Notes: generated by a model not told the origin, from the sequence alone. 64,000 nt of DNA from Agarophyton chilense (GCA_030374765.1 JARGXX010000115.1:1465501-1529500), one strand, 5' to 3'; shown: positions 35,339 through 47,010, counted from the stretch's first letter. Translations and numbers: made by a program.

Positions 35339-36002
35339 TGTAGTAACCGCTCTAACGGAGAGAGCAGACACCTGCGACAGCGTTCGGACTGCCGATGGGT
35401 CGCTTGCGGCGAAGTAAAAGGGGTGGTAGAGCTACAACACCAGCGAGCTGGAAGTGGGGTGTAAGGCCACTACTCGCCAGCGATAGTGAACAGTGCAACT
35501 GTAAAACGTTGATGGAACGTAGGTACGGGACGGCTCGTGAAGTGGATGGGGGCTGACTATCTATTATAGCTCGTCCGGATCTCCGGTTAAGGAATCCTAA
35601 GCGAGGAACAGAATAGTCATGATGGCCATGTTGTCTCCTTTACTTGGAGTCGGCGCACCTCTGGTACACTATATACTGCGTGCCAGGATGAGTGCCCAAA
35701 TAATACGTAAATAATACCCAGTGGTCAGCCACTTAGCCAAACCACTGTATGAGTATGGTCCCTAATGGACTTACATATACAAAGGGTAGTAAAAGCAGCC
35801 ACGTGGATCGCCACTACATGCGCCGTTGCAAGCCACTCCACTCGTGATACCACGTGTCCCACTAAGACATTCGGCCTCTAGGCATCCTACGCGGTGTGCC
35901 GTTTCATATCACAAGTTTGATGACATCACTCACTTATGAGTTCCAACCGCTACTTCGCGAAAAAGCAACTTATCGGATTCCCCGACATAATAGAATACTA
36001 CA
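35339..36002 (-). repeat. 5' LTR of element C
   Basis: 664 bp, plus-strand ends TGTAGTAACC...AGAATACTACA. It pairs with 25675-26337. It carries the most private changes of the four family II LTRs. Confidence 0.9.
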
Positions 36003-36007
36003 GCCTT
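36003..36007. repeat. Target-site duplication GCCTT right of element C
   Basis: Reverse complement of AAGGC at 14060-14064. It is the partner for the family II element that entered copia I. Confidence 0.9.
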
Positions 36008-36009
36008 CA

Positions 36010-37199
36010 AGGATTAGATGTGTTATGTTGACAGAACGTCCACTGTCAGAATTTTCTGTAAGCACAGTGGATCCTAAAATGCGACGAGCTGGACTGGCAT
36101 GTTTTCCTGTACCATGATGCCAGTGTGTGTGACCATTGAGGGCCTTAGGTGTTTTATCCACCTTCCTATTAGTCTGCAGTCCAGCATTTTCGGTGGGAAG
36201 GTTCATTTCGACCTGTACAATTTCCGAGTAAGGTGCTCCGTCATCAACTAACGGGCTAGGTTGACCTAATGCACGCAATGATGCTTAAAATCCGGAAACT
36301 GTAGCCATGTTAAAAGAAATGATTTTCTTTTTACCCTTATCGTAACCGGTAGATGCATAGTCCAAGGTCGATGAATATCCGTCACGAGCATTTCGTGAGT
36401 TTCCGTTCTGAGGTGCGTCAAACGACTTCACGTGTGATGGTAAGGATCCGTCAGGTTTATGGTTCCTTTTCCAATGACCATATTTTTCACACTTATGACA
36501 AGGAAACTTCATTGTGATATTGTTTCCATTGTAGCTCCCTTTCCCATGACTGGTAGTTCCAGCAAAACTATCAGTGAGGGCATACATAGAACTTATTGCA
36601 GGTGCAGACTTGTCAAAGTGCTTGATTACAGACGAGACAGACTGGTATGTTATTGCACTCAGGAATTCATCATTAGATGACTGTTCATATAGGTTCTAAG
36701 CAGCTGCTGCAGCTGCTGCTAGTACTGACTCTCGCTGTGAGTCATCAATTGAAGAATGAGATAGCAGCATGAGAGCAGTCATACATTACAAAAGCTTCGT
36801 CGTTGTGGAAATGGAATTGAATTTTGCAACCTGCGCAGAGAACCTAGACTCAAAGTTCTTCATACTTTCAGTGTTTCCACGACAGGTATTCCAGAGAGCG
36901 TTGAAAGCACGATATGCTTCACCAACAAGAGTCAAGGAATCTCTTTGATAGACATTTCCAACTAACAATTGTACAGCTCCATCGGCAGTCAACTGCTGGT
37001 CCGTAATTCCAGAAAAAAGGTCTTTGGCACGTCCGAACAGTTGAGCAGTTGAGACTTTAGACAAATGGTTTGAAGAGTAGTAGGAATTTATTGCTGTTGG
37101 AGTCGGGTAGTACATTCTGGAATATTTGCCATAAACGAGCAGCATCTCAAAATTCTTCTTGTTCACCTTTGCCGTCGGCCCAAGGTGGTGATTTGGCAT
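36010..37199 (-). pseudogene. gag and protease start of copia element I (fossil)
   Basis: The first piece (37199-36786) begins MPNHHLGPTAKVNKKNFEML and looks like a copia Gag (UBN2-like) domain. The second (36587-36285) has the zinc knuckle CHKCEKYGHWKRNH. Next comes a piece with SPLVDDGAPYSEI (about 36262-36225), the copia protease active-site region with Asp-Asp-Gly-Ala. It is broken in a few places and cut by element C. Confidence 0.8.
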
Positions 37200-37254
37200 C
37201 TCAAGAGAATTTAGGCCTTGACGGCAGGTTTGACTGAGGCGCAGGGCCCAAAAC

Positions 37255-37552
37255 TAAGATTACTTGAACTGTAACCTGAAATTGATACACGTCGATAACA
37301 CAAACAAGGTGTAGAACAAAGTACACCCAAGCTCGAGATAGCGTTTTCCCGTGGTTTTACAATCAAGACTCAGATAGACAATAAATAGCAAACAACAATG
37401 CATACGAAGCATAGACATGCAAACTACAGCACCCCTAGAGACATAAACGGGTGCAATGTAAGATAGTAAGACGACCAGAACGTTGCATCATTAAGCAACC
37501 CGAAGACAAGAAATACAGAGCAATTCAAATATGACCGGTCGTCATATTAATA
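37255..37552 (-). repeat. 5' LTR of copia element I
   Basis: 298 bp on the minus strand, from TATTAATATGACGACC to ...AGTAATCTTA. Same length as 17271-17568 and closely similar. ATCTC at 37553-37557 is the outer duplication. Confidence 0.9.
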
Positions 37553-37557
37553 ATCTC

Positions 37558-39180
37558 GCCTTGCAGTTCAGGAAATCCTCCCAATCGGGTTATTTTGTTC
37601 TAATTCTTTTCCACTTGCGCGATGTACGACTCTCTTCAGAGGTTGAACCATCTTATCTACATAAAATTTATCCAACTCGGGCATCCAATAGACATATTAC
37701 CGCCGTGGGCGTTTGTTATTTATTGCTTAAGTATTCTCGTCCCTTAATTAGGTTGCTCCATTTCATTTCCATTGGCTCTCTTGCCCTCTGCCTCACTCGC
37801 CCTATTTGTTGATCCCCTTTTCCTATTTGAAACTCTCTTGGCCGACTATCCTTTTTGCACCAGTACCATTTGGTTTACTCCTTTCATTCCACACTCCCGG
37901 CTTGTCGTTCCGTTTATCCTCAAGCTTGCCTTCCGATTGCTTCGTTCATTCCCGGAGAGGCTCCGTTGCAGTGCTATCTATCACAGGGGAAGATAAAGAA
38001 AGTCTTCGTGTTGCTCGGTTTCCGGACCGTGCACCACTCTAGCTGGGATCATGCCTTGGTGGTCCCAACAAATAATTTGGAGCTTTTCTTGGCGAGAAAC
38101 AGGCGATACAAGGATCATAATAGAGCTCTATATATTGTAAATAATTTGTTATCGAAACATTCATTATCACTTCAACAATTTATTTATTGAACAATGGGCT
38201 CCACTGTATATTAAATGCCGTTTTCAGCGATGTTTTCCGACTGTTGATGTATTTTAAATAAATTTTTTGTGTAGACTTTGCCAAAATGTCTCTGGTGGGT
38301 AGACAGGACGGATTTTTTATGCGTACCCAAAATATGGGAGTTATTTCTCTTTCTCTAAATAATTAATCTTTCCACTTGATTTGTTCAGAGACACGGCTTC
38401 GGAAGAAAAGTGTATTTGAACAGCAATTTTGAAATACCCGTAGAAAGAAGAATCAATATAGCCAAGTCGAACTTTTCTATTCCCCGTTGAAGAGGAACTC
38501 GTCTTAACCTCAATTCGAGAAGAACAGAGTATCTGCTACCAACTTTGGGCTGCATCTGTGACCTTTGCATCGTAGTACTCAGTCTTAGTCGTACCATAGA
38601 GTTGGAAAAGACTTCTTTGTGCATAGAAAAAAAGGAGAAGATAATAAAACAATCTAGACATATATTCCGGAGATCTGGACTCCCAGTACTCAGCTGAGTA
38701 CCAGAACATGAAAGATAGGGCTTTTTGACAGTTAAAAGATTAAACATCGAGCCAAATCCCTTCATATTGCCTTTAAATAAGTCAAACGCTTTTATATGTC
38801 TTTCGCTAGGCTAGTTTGTGGTAAGAGTCAAAGTAGGGTGGACGGTAGATGCACGCTAGTGTCGCAGAGACACCTGTCATATTTAGGGAAAGCAAGCATT
38901 CCAGGGACTCAATTATATCTTCTTTCTGGGCCTGGCGATCAACATCAGAGCCGAACAGCCGTAGCCATTATTGTTCCTGTCCTCCTCGAACATCGATCTC
39001 TGCGAACTCACAGTAGTGCTGGCACGTGCGGCTCCCTCCTTCACTGAGACAAACGCTCTTGTAGTAAGCATGAAACGATATGCCCCCGCTCGCCCGCGAC
39101 CAGCTGAAAAAGACATCAAAGCTGTCTGCACAGCCAACAACGCATAGTGAATGATAGCAGTTTTGTTCAAGGTTATTTGC
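37558..39180. other. Intergenic stretch, no gene recognised
   Basis: Short frames only. A GC-richer patch at about 38930-39150 can be read on the plus strand as VVLARAAPSFTETNALVVSM and similar, which might be an eroded coding fragment, but I cannot assign it. This is the other flank of the copia I insertion. Confidence 0.5.
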
Positions 39181-39184
39181 ATTT

Positions 39185-39417
39185 AAGTGAGATCCGAGGT
39201 CTTACTATTTGTAGTTAAGGCTGCCCTTTAAAAGCAGCAAATTTAACCTCCAGCTTCAAATTACTGGGCACAGGCTTTTAAAACTTTATATGTAGTTCCT
39301 ATCATTTCGGTTACAAACTCTAAGTATCGGAGACGCTATTCCGATACAGTCCCTAAAAATCATATATGGAAATACTTTAACCACTTGTTATCGATTATAA
39401 CGATAAATTCTTCAACA
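39185..39417 (-). repeat. Probable 3' LTR of copia element II (left end undefined)
   Basis: Starts on the minus strand at 39417 with TGTTGAAGAATTTATCG after the AGAGGGAGTG tract. No second copy is in the window, so its length is a guess. Confidence 0.4.
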
Positions 39418-41502
39418 CACTCCCTCTTTTCAATCTACTGACCATAATAACAAACTTATTGCAAGTTAGCATGTGCTTCTTTTGTAACGCTTTTTTGAAG
39501 ACATCAGCTACTATTTGCGCAGTATTATATTACTTCAAACAAACGTACCCATCCTGAAAATCCTTGCGCACACAATGATTCCTCACATCAATATGTTTGC
39601 TCGTCTCGTTGATTTTCACTTTCTGGCTGAATTTCAGCATTCTTCCGTTTTCACCGACTATGTTCAAAGATGTTTCTACCATGCCCGAGATGTCAGCCAA
39701 AACTATTCGAAGCTATAAACATTCACGCCATGCAAAATAAATCGCAACATATTTTCATTCAAGTGTGGGCTGGACGACTAGAGTCTATTTATTTTAGCGC
39801 CGTGCCATGGGTCCACCAAAGAACGTGAAAACTTCCCCACTAGAATACTTTCAGTATGACCGATCGGCAGCAAAATCTGCATCCGACCATCCTACCAATC
39901 CTCCTTTTCTCTTCTTGTATAAAATATCTGCGTCAACTGTTGTTAGCAAGTACTTTAACATATTATTGGCCACATTTCAGTGCTCTCGATTGTATGTCTG
40001 CATAAAATGGACAAGTACGAAACAGAAATTTAAATTTCAGGTCGAACTGTGCTGGACAAGGGCATCAGTGACCCCACTAGTTTCTTGTAGGGTGGAGCTT
40101 CTTCACCTTCTGTTTTCGTCGACAGCAATTTAGTGTATTGCAAAGAGACGTAGACATCGACCACATAAGACGTTCTGAAGCGCTTTAAGAGCTCCACGAT
40201 CATGCCCTTGTTATAAATGTGAATGTAGTTGTTCGTCGCCTCTCGTTTGAGAATCACACCAAGAAAGTTTTGGGATACTGGGAGATTCTTAGCTTGACGA
40301 ACAGTTGAATCTTTTTCACAAACTGCTGGATGTCATTTCTGTCGTTTCTAGGTACCAAACCATAATCTACATACATTACAAGACATACTATTCTCTGTTT
40401 TTTTCCATAGAAGAACAAAATCGGATCGTTTCGTGATTGAGTACATCCGATTTAGTCCATGCCAGAAACAAACTTCTTCCTCCAAGCACATGACGCTTAT
40501 TTTGTGCCGATGATTGTCTTCAGAAAGCGTAGCACATGACCCTCTTTTCAGTGGATGCCAAACCCCTTCGGCTGCCTCATGTACAAATCTTCTTCTAGAT
40601 CGCCGTATATGAATACAATTTGGACGTTAAACTGTATCATCAAAACATCTTCTTGTACGACATTGACCCATTGTAAGCGAATGATATAATACTTGGCTTC
40701 TGGTGCAATCAACTATCCGTGGTCAAATCCTTTTTGCTTATAGAAACCGCGCGCGACAAAGGGAGCCCTGTGTTTGGTCACCTGACGGTTCCCATTATGT
40801 TTCTTAAAGAATATCTATCGGCTGTGCATCACACCACAGTTTGTTGGGCGCAAAGCAAGTTTCGATACTTCTCGTTTCTTCAAATTTTCCATATATTATT
40901 CCATGGATTTAACCCAGTTCTGTACATCCAGAACACGCATAGCCTCTTCATGAATGCTTGAATAATGAACCGTTGAGTCACTCAAAACGATCTGCGCAAT
41001 CAAGGAACCACAGTTTCCGGCTTTTACGCCACGTCCATTCTCGAGTTCTGGGGGATCGTCGAAGCCCTGCATGATAGTGAATGACGTTCTCCGGATCATA
41101 AGTAATGAATTGTTCAACATCAACCAAAACATCCTTTTCTGTGTCCTCTTGGTTCTCATGCTTATGTGCAGGGCCCTTTCAGTTGTCCACAAGTATCACT
41201 TCATCGGCGCGCTGCACTTTTGTCTCAGAACCTGTGATTTTCTTCTTTATTGGAATCAATTCTTCAATGATAGTTCCGGTTGTAAACAAGTCAGGCTCTT
41301 GACAGTTCATCGCCTTCTTGTCCCAACCTATAAAAGATTTATTGACTAATACATCTTTTGATAAAATGACCTTCGCTTTCTTTGGAAGATACACGCGGTA
41401 AAGCTTCTTTTCTTTTAGGACACCAGCACTTCTCTCAAGAAACGAGTACTGTATTTTTCAATTCTTGTTCTTTTCTCCTTGGGTCTATTTGCAAAACATT
41501 CT
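39185..41502 (-). mobile_element. Copia element II, fragment (fossil)
   Basis: A badly broken minus-strand copia piece. From the right: an integrase tail-like segment (YLPKKAKVILSKDVLV, about 41394-41340), an RT segment with IYGDLEEDLYMRQPKGFGIH (about 40605-40545), a later RT piece with NNYIHIYNKGMIVELLKRF (about 40235-40180), and a polypurine tract AGAGGGAGTG at 39427-39418 followed by an LTR beginning TGTTGAAGAATTTATCG (39417 downward). The other LTR end is not defined. At 41503 it is interrupted by a DNA transposon whose far part is off this stretch. It is a different copia family from element I (TGTTGA LTR start). Confidence 0.8.
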
Positions 41503-41522
41503 CGTCTGTGTTCTCGGGATGC
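41503..41522 (+). repeat. Terminal inverted repeat of KDZ copy 1
   Basis: CGTCTGTGTTCTCGGGATGC, followed by TAGTT. It shares the CGTCTGTG start and spacing with the two ends of copy 2. Confidence 0.7.
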
Positions 41523-42479
41523 TAGTTAAGGCGCCATAAACGGAAGTAATAGAATGGATAGAAAATCCATGGTTTTTTCCGTTTTTGCAGTTTCATATTT
41601 TCTCAAAATAACTTCACTCATTCAAAGTTGCTAGTTTTTAGGGAAACCGAATTAGGACAAAACTGCATAACCCGAAGTTCGTACGAGCCCCAATCACGGG
41701 GGCATACTAGAACATTGTGCATGCATTTCGAAACTTCGCTAACCTCACCGATGTTGGCGTATTAGTACCTGAAGCCTGGCAATAGCAATAAATATCCAAA
41801 TAGGAATACAAATATTGTACATCGGCGCCACACAATCAAACTTTCTTTTTCAAAATGCGGGCACTGACATCTGCCTAGTGGTAAGTTCTCACTACGAAGG
41901 TGTCCGTGCCCGTAGTCCGTCTCGACTCCTCCCTATAGCCCTGCATTACGTGAACTGCATGCCAGAAAACTCTTCCCATATAATCATAACCGCAGTACAT
42001 GTCCCATAACCTTTACACCCCCCTGCTTCTCTTCCCTTCTTCCTCCTCAGCGCGCCTCTCGCTTTCAATGCCATGCCTCGCTATTGCCTCTCCTGTTGCC
42101 TTTTTTTCGCTCATACCACCCATGCTCCAGAGCGTCAATAACACAGTTGTTTTCACCGGCTATCCTCCACAAAAACAGAAGCCCCTACCAGCCATAACCT
42201 ACTCAATCCCACGCATAAAGCGTCACAAGTCCACTCCTCAACTCAACGCCCTTCCGACAACTTCCTCCTCGCAGACGAGGACCCCTAGCACCACGAGCAA
42301 CATGCACTCTTCCTCCACACCGCAGATGCACACCATACCGCTGGCACTCCTCTCTGCTTCGTCTCATTCTCCGCCCCCTTCCCAACCCCCCCTTCATCTC
42401 CATCTTCCAAGACCCATCTGTAAAGCATCTGGTTTTCTACACCTACTCCATCGCATCCAACCTCGGCCCCCAAGAAGTA

Positions 42480-44063
42480 AACGAGCTTATTGCCATTCTC
42501 AACGACCAAAGCTACTCCAAGTCAACGTTCCCGCAAACAATCTCCTCCGCCCGCCAATGAATCGACCTCCAGAAACCCCTCTCCAAGCACTGCATCGCTT
42601 TTTTCGGATTCTTCCCACCCTCCACCACCGACATTCTTAACCTCTTTTCCACAACAGTCTACATTACAAACCCAATCGATGTCTTCAAGCATCAGCTCTC
42701 CCTCGCACACCACCGCAACACCTTCTACCACCCTATCGGCCAAAAGTCACAATCCGGTTCTCCCTCCTTTGCTCTCTCTATCTCCGCCTTCCTCGGACAC
42801 GAAGCCTTCCCCGAACTCATATCCGCCATCATGCAGTCCAAGAACAACAAAATCATATATCGCTTCCCCCACACGACCGGAATAGACTCCTTAATTGGCT
42901 TCATTCAGTTGTTGTCAGACAAGTCCCCCACCTATCTCAAAGCCTCCTATGTCAGCTCCTACCCCTTCCAAATCACCTTCTTCAACTTCTCGGACTTCTT
43001 CGGACAAAAATGTAGCTCTCAAAAAATCACCCTCGTCAGTTACCTCCCAACCTCCTTCCAACCCACCGCTCCTGCCCCTGAGGCAGATGCTATTCCCGCT
43101 CGTCCGAAGATATCCATTGCAAAACAAGAATGAAAGTCACACAAGCCTCCATCAAAATAATCCTCCAGCCCCTTCTCTCTTCCGGTCTCTTCAGCTTCCA
43201 CTTCTGCGACTCTCACGAATTCCTCCGCCAATGTCACCCAGTTTTCGCAAGCTATTCCGCAGATATCTTCGAGGCAGAGAAAATCCTCGCCATTTCCCAC
43301 GCAACACGCCCCAAAAGAGCCTGCAACCGATGTCTCGTCACTCGTTCCCTCCTCCACGAACCAATTCACAACGCTCCCTCTTGCACCCTCCCTCACACCT
43401 CCAACAGTAGAAAGCTGCACTGCTCTCTCCTCCATGACTCCAAACAGGCACTCGTCTCCCGAAAACCAAGAGTCGCCAGCACCAAGAAAAAGAAAGCACC
43501 CCCAGCCCTCCGAGAATCATCTCTTGCGAAATACAGCTCCATTCTCGAATCTGACCCACTCCATTCCATCTCCCAGGATCTCACCTTCTACATTATCTTT
43601 GCATTCGAACCCCTCTACAACTTGCACCTCGAAATCCCAAAGCTCATCAAACTCACAGCCTTCGAAAGGCTTAAGTCCGAATCTCTCTTCAACCCCATCG
43701 GCCACTCCAACACCTCCCGCTTCTACATGTTCATCCTCACCTCCATAGTTAACCAGTCACACTCTATTCTCGCCGCGATCGAAGCTCATTCCCCAGCCTA
43801 AGGCCTCCTCATTAGCTTCTCCACCTTTGACAGCGCTCGTTACCTCAAGAGATTCTCCACTCCAAAAGGCATACGCGGTATGCTCGAAGCCGAAGACTAT
43901 TGCGCTCTCCACATGGTCTTTCCCTTCATCGGCACTTTTTTCGACAGATGCTGCAACGAAGTACAAACCGTCTCCATCACTACCGTGTTTACCAAATACA
44001 TTGACCCTCTCTTCATAACCATGCGCTACAACACCGTCCCAGAACGAACAGAAGATACACTTC
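42480..44063 (+). pseudogene. KDZ/Plavaka-like transposase, copy 1 (truncated)
   Basis: Plus-strand coding in pieces that change frame. The first recognisable parts are NELIAILNDQSYSKSTFPQT (about 42486) and HRNTFYHPIGQKSQSGSPSF. A segment YPFQITFFNFSDFFGQ then YLPTSFQP (about 42960-43060) matches the family's 'YP..ltiGN...ILVGYLP' region. CHPVFASYSADIFEAEKIL followed by CNRCL (about 43233-43340) is the conserved zinc-binding block, and EPLYNLHLEIPKLIKL (about 43608-43655) the DxxH-like block. GMLEAEDYCALHMVFPFIG and FFDRCC (about 43878-43955) match copy 2 closely. The C-terminal third is missing, because family I copy 2 inserted at 44064. Some frame changes could be introns. Confidence 0.75.
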
Positions 44064-44509
44064 TGTAACGCAATGACCGGTGGGTCAGCGTAAGGGTCTC
44101 AACCGAGGGTAGCGTGGTAGAGCGGGTTTCAAAGTTCGTATCCTTGACGGCGGCACTCCCAGAGTACATGGTGCATTGAGCTGGCGTTTACGGAGTAGTC
44201 CTACGGGTTGGAGCTACGGAAACGATGGCTTGAAGACCAATTGGTGGAACTAATGTACCAAAGGGGGTAATTTAGTACCTTAACGGAGACCACCTTACTC
44301 TAACGGAGAAGCGTGACTCGAGCCAAGTAAATAGCAATGGAGAGGCGTTGTGAGCTACCTGGCACTGTGATTCTAATATATTACTGTGCATAAAATGGAA
44401 TAAAAATCTTAATGAGCCCAGCTGAAGTCAGCCCGTCCACGTCTCGTCTGTAAGATACCTCAGGCCCCGGTGGCTTACAGAACTCAACCGTTATCGTTGC
44501 TCCTTCACA
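44064..44509 (-). repeat. 3' LTR of family I copy 2
   Basis: 446 bp. On the minus strand it runs from TGTGAAGGAGCAACG to ...CATTGCGTTACA. It matches 22709-23154 along its full length. The edge at 44064 cuts the transposase reading frame of KDZ copy 1. Confidence 0.85.
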
Positions 44510-44522
44510 TATCTCCCTCTTG
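44510..44522 (-). other. Polypurine tract of family I copy 2
   Basis: On the minus strand CAAGAGGGAGATA lies directly before the TG of the 3' LTR, supporting the LTR boundary. Confidence 0.7.
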
Positions 44523-44782
44523 AAGATTCGACCGTCACGGGGGATGCGGGGAAGCGTGAGCTGACCATTGGCACCGAAGGGCAATTAATTGGCCTAAGGA
44601 CTGAAACTCCAGCGCACCGCGAGCGCTGGCCATAGGTGCATCACCGGCGTATTCCTCGCGTCGCGTTGCCGAGATGGTCCATTGACTTATTCTTCTCCAA
44701 TGGTCATTGGCGCCTTCCTTAGTCTCCGTTCTTCCTTTAGCGACCCTCCGCGCTTCGGCTACCGTGGTTTACGCCTGTCAGT

Positions 44783-47010
44783 TTGCTTTCGTCAATTTCG
44801 TCACCTCATCCTCCCTTCGTGGTACTTTTCCATTGGTCGGGCGCAATGTCGAACTTGCCTTATAAGCCCGTTGGACACGCTATTCTCCCTCCGGAATATG
44901 TCGCTTCCGTCAGCCTTCTTATCAATTGCCCGGCGGACCAGCCTGTGGACAACGGCACTGTGGCTTCGAACAACCAAGCCGAGAGCTCCTCGGGATACCA
45001 AGTGGCTTACGAATGTCCCGGGGACCCCTATGACCATACCATCGGACTAAACCCGCGGGCAGTACGTCATGTCATTCATCCATCCTTTGTGGAAGAATAC
45101 CAAAGGTTCTGTCATATTTTTCTCGACGCCCGGAGGTTTGCGAAGATACCCGAAGGTTTGCGAAGATACCCGCTTTCTGGAGGGGCAGCAAGAACGCGCG
45201 CAGCGTCTCTTGATATAACCGATGGTTGAATTGTCCTGGGGATCTGCGTTCGGCGACGCCCTGTCGCACACTCATCCAAGCGGACATGCCGTACGCCCGC
45301 TGCGAATAGCGAGCAGAATACCAGTTCCGGGTGAAAAACTCCTTTCGGTCCTATACAAGGACTTCATCTCGCCTCATGTGAGATTTCCTCCGACGGGTCA
45401 CAACCTTTTGGCGCTCATGTGCTCTTGTTCACCGTATGACCGCCTGTTGTGGATGTGCAAGTGGTTCTATTGGAACGAAACGCACGAGCTCGATGGTCGT
45501 TTATGTCCATCCCTGGAGTTCTTCCTCTGCTGGCACCAGGTGGAGTTTCACGACATGAGCTCCAAGAAGCGTCCAACGTTAGGTCTCTCGTTTCCCCGTG
45601 CGGATGAGAACGAATAGGCCATATACTGGCGCGTCTCGCCGCTTCTTTTGGTCCCAACGCCGTCCGTGGTGCCGTACCATTCGTCCAAACTTATGGGTGA
45701 GGACCATGGTTGTCCTGGCAGGTACTATTCGTTGAGTTCGGCGTGATTTCCCTTATGGCCTTCCTGGATACCGCAAAATACGGCGTATGTGGTAATGTCC
45801 GTTTGGAGGATTGGAGGGTAAGACAGGACGAGAACATACCCAGTCTTCGAGTTCGTTTAATATCGCTTCCGGAACTCATGATCCGTTTCTGAAGGAACCT
45901 GGGCAACCAAAATATCGTCCGTGGGACCCAGTTTGACGTTGAGGAGGACGACGCTCTTATAGATCATGCCCAACAGGTCGAGTGGGGCAAAACTCCCGGG
46001 TTCTTTTGGTATGACCATAATACCGACTCGTTCACGCCGATTCCACTACATCCGCAGGGTCGGGACGACGCTCGTGTCTATCCCGCCAAGCCTTAGAGGA
46101 ATCAACCATCGGAAATTCCGAGGCGTCATGGACCCGACTATTACCCGAATGCCAGTTGTTTCGATCCCCTGAGATTCGAGCCTGATATTGAAGCCACGCC
46201 GTTGGTTCCGGCTGGTATTCCTGATGGAGAATCCTTCGGAGAAGATCCCTTCGTAGTGCCCATAAAGGGCGTCAGTTCTCCGTTCTAGTCCACTGTTGTG
46301 TTGCCGACCGCCTCCCTTGCTTCAGGTCTTCCAGACGCTGCTCTTCAGGATAAGCTCTCATATGAGCCGCCCGTCGCCCATGTGGATATCCCTTCTGCCG
46401 AGGTTACTGTCGAAGCCCAAAGACCTGTAAGTGATGTGCTATCTCAAACGTTTACTGGGGGCGTCCAAATCGCTCTGTCCACTCCGTTTTTACAGTCTCC
46501 TGCTTCCACCACGGCTGCAAATTCGGATCTCCGTCATGTTTGCCGTACAATTGGTATTACGCCGTCGATGGAAATTGAGACAGTCATGAGAGAACCTTTC
46601 CCCTGGGCGCGTCGCTCGGCGCGCTAGGACGCGGTTGTCAAACAGGGTCCGGATCTGAAGACCGCTATGATCAACATGTTGCAGCTGAATGCCCAAGCGA
46701 TGTCCCAGAGGAGTACTGCCGAATTCCATGCCCGGCATAATGTAAATTTGAACGACCTGGAGGCTTCCGATGGTGACAATAGCTTCTCAGGTGAACCTCC
46801 ACTGAAGAAGCTTTCTGGGCTCGCTGAAACCGGTTCCAGTGTACAATAGGCTTCTCAAGTGACCCTAGTCCCGGTTTTGCTTCTGCAGGCTCCAATGAAA
46901 ACGACGTGGTTACTCCTGAGCCGCCCCGCGTGAGTCCTGTTGGTGTTTGGAGCGCTTCCGCGAACCTTGAGGTCATGGAAAGGGCTGTCAAGTCTCTATT
47001 AGTTAGTTAA
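44783..47010 (+). pseudogene. Antisense gene of family I copy 2 (fossil)
   Basis: Plus-strand coding opposite to the element's pol, between its chromodomain and 3' LTR, the same place as the antisense gene of family II. Pieces include MSNLPYKPVGHAILPPEYVA (from 44846), HNLLALMCSCSPYDRLLWMC, GKTPGFFWYDHNTDSFTPIP (about 45985-46045), and a Ser/Thr/Pro-rich C-terminal part. The GKTPGFFWYDHNTDSF stretch resembles SPGDFVWYDPWTCQLIT of the family II gene and lies at a similar distance before a low-complexity tail. The rest is too diverged for me to align by eye. Broken in several places. Function unknown. Confidence 0.55.

Larger units (their letters stand above)
25675..36002 (-). mobile_element. 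Element C: Ty3/gypsy chromovirus, family II (fossil)
   Basis: A 10.3-kb minus-strand copy of the same family as element B, with the same order of parts: 5' LTR at right (35339-36002), primer-binding site, gag, protease, RT, RNase H, integrase, chromodomain, repeat array, antisense gene, 3' LTR at left (25675-26337). The coding regions look nearly whole, with about half a dozen breaks. Its LTRs differ from each other more than those of B do (roughly 7 percent by eye), especially in U3. Its flanking duplications do not match each other but match those of B crosswise. Confidence 0.95.
36003..37552 (-). mobile_element. Copia element I, 5' LTR and gag half (fossil)
   Basis: A minus-strand half-element: a 298-bp LTR (37255-37552), leader, gag, and the start of protease, where it is cut by element C. 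It is the missing start of the copia half at 14060-17568. A GCCTT duplication at 36003-36007 matches AAGGC at 14060 in reverse complement. It is moderately broken. Confidence 0.9.
41503..44063 (+). mobile_element. KDZ/Plavaka-like DNA transposon, copy 1, left part
   Basis: Begins at 41503 with CGTCTGTGTTCTCGGGATGC, a close match to both terminal inverted repeats of the complete copy at 48290-60084. It enters copia element II and runs right until 44063, where the LTR of family I copy 2 cuts through its transposase gene. The rest would lie beyond the right edge of the window. The transposase starts much nearer to the terminus than in copy 2, so the two copies belong to different subfamilies or copy 2 has grown. 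Confidence 0.75.

Noticed and set aside
42000-43750. Long proline- and serine-rich frames on both strands, for example 41999-42640
   Set aside because: They are out-of-frame readings of the KDZ transposase region, whose true frame carries the conserved blocks.
44381-44584. A 67-codon minus-strand frame sharing peptide similarity with 22715-22800
   Set aside because: It crosses the polypurine tract and LTR start of family I. The likeness is LTR nucleotide similarity, not a protein gene.
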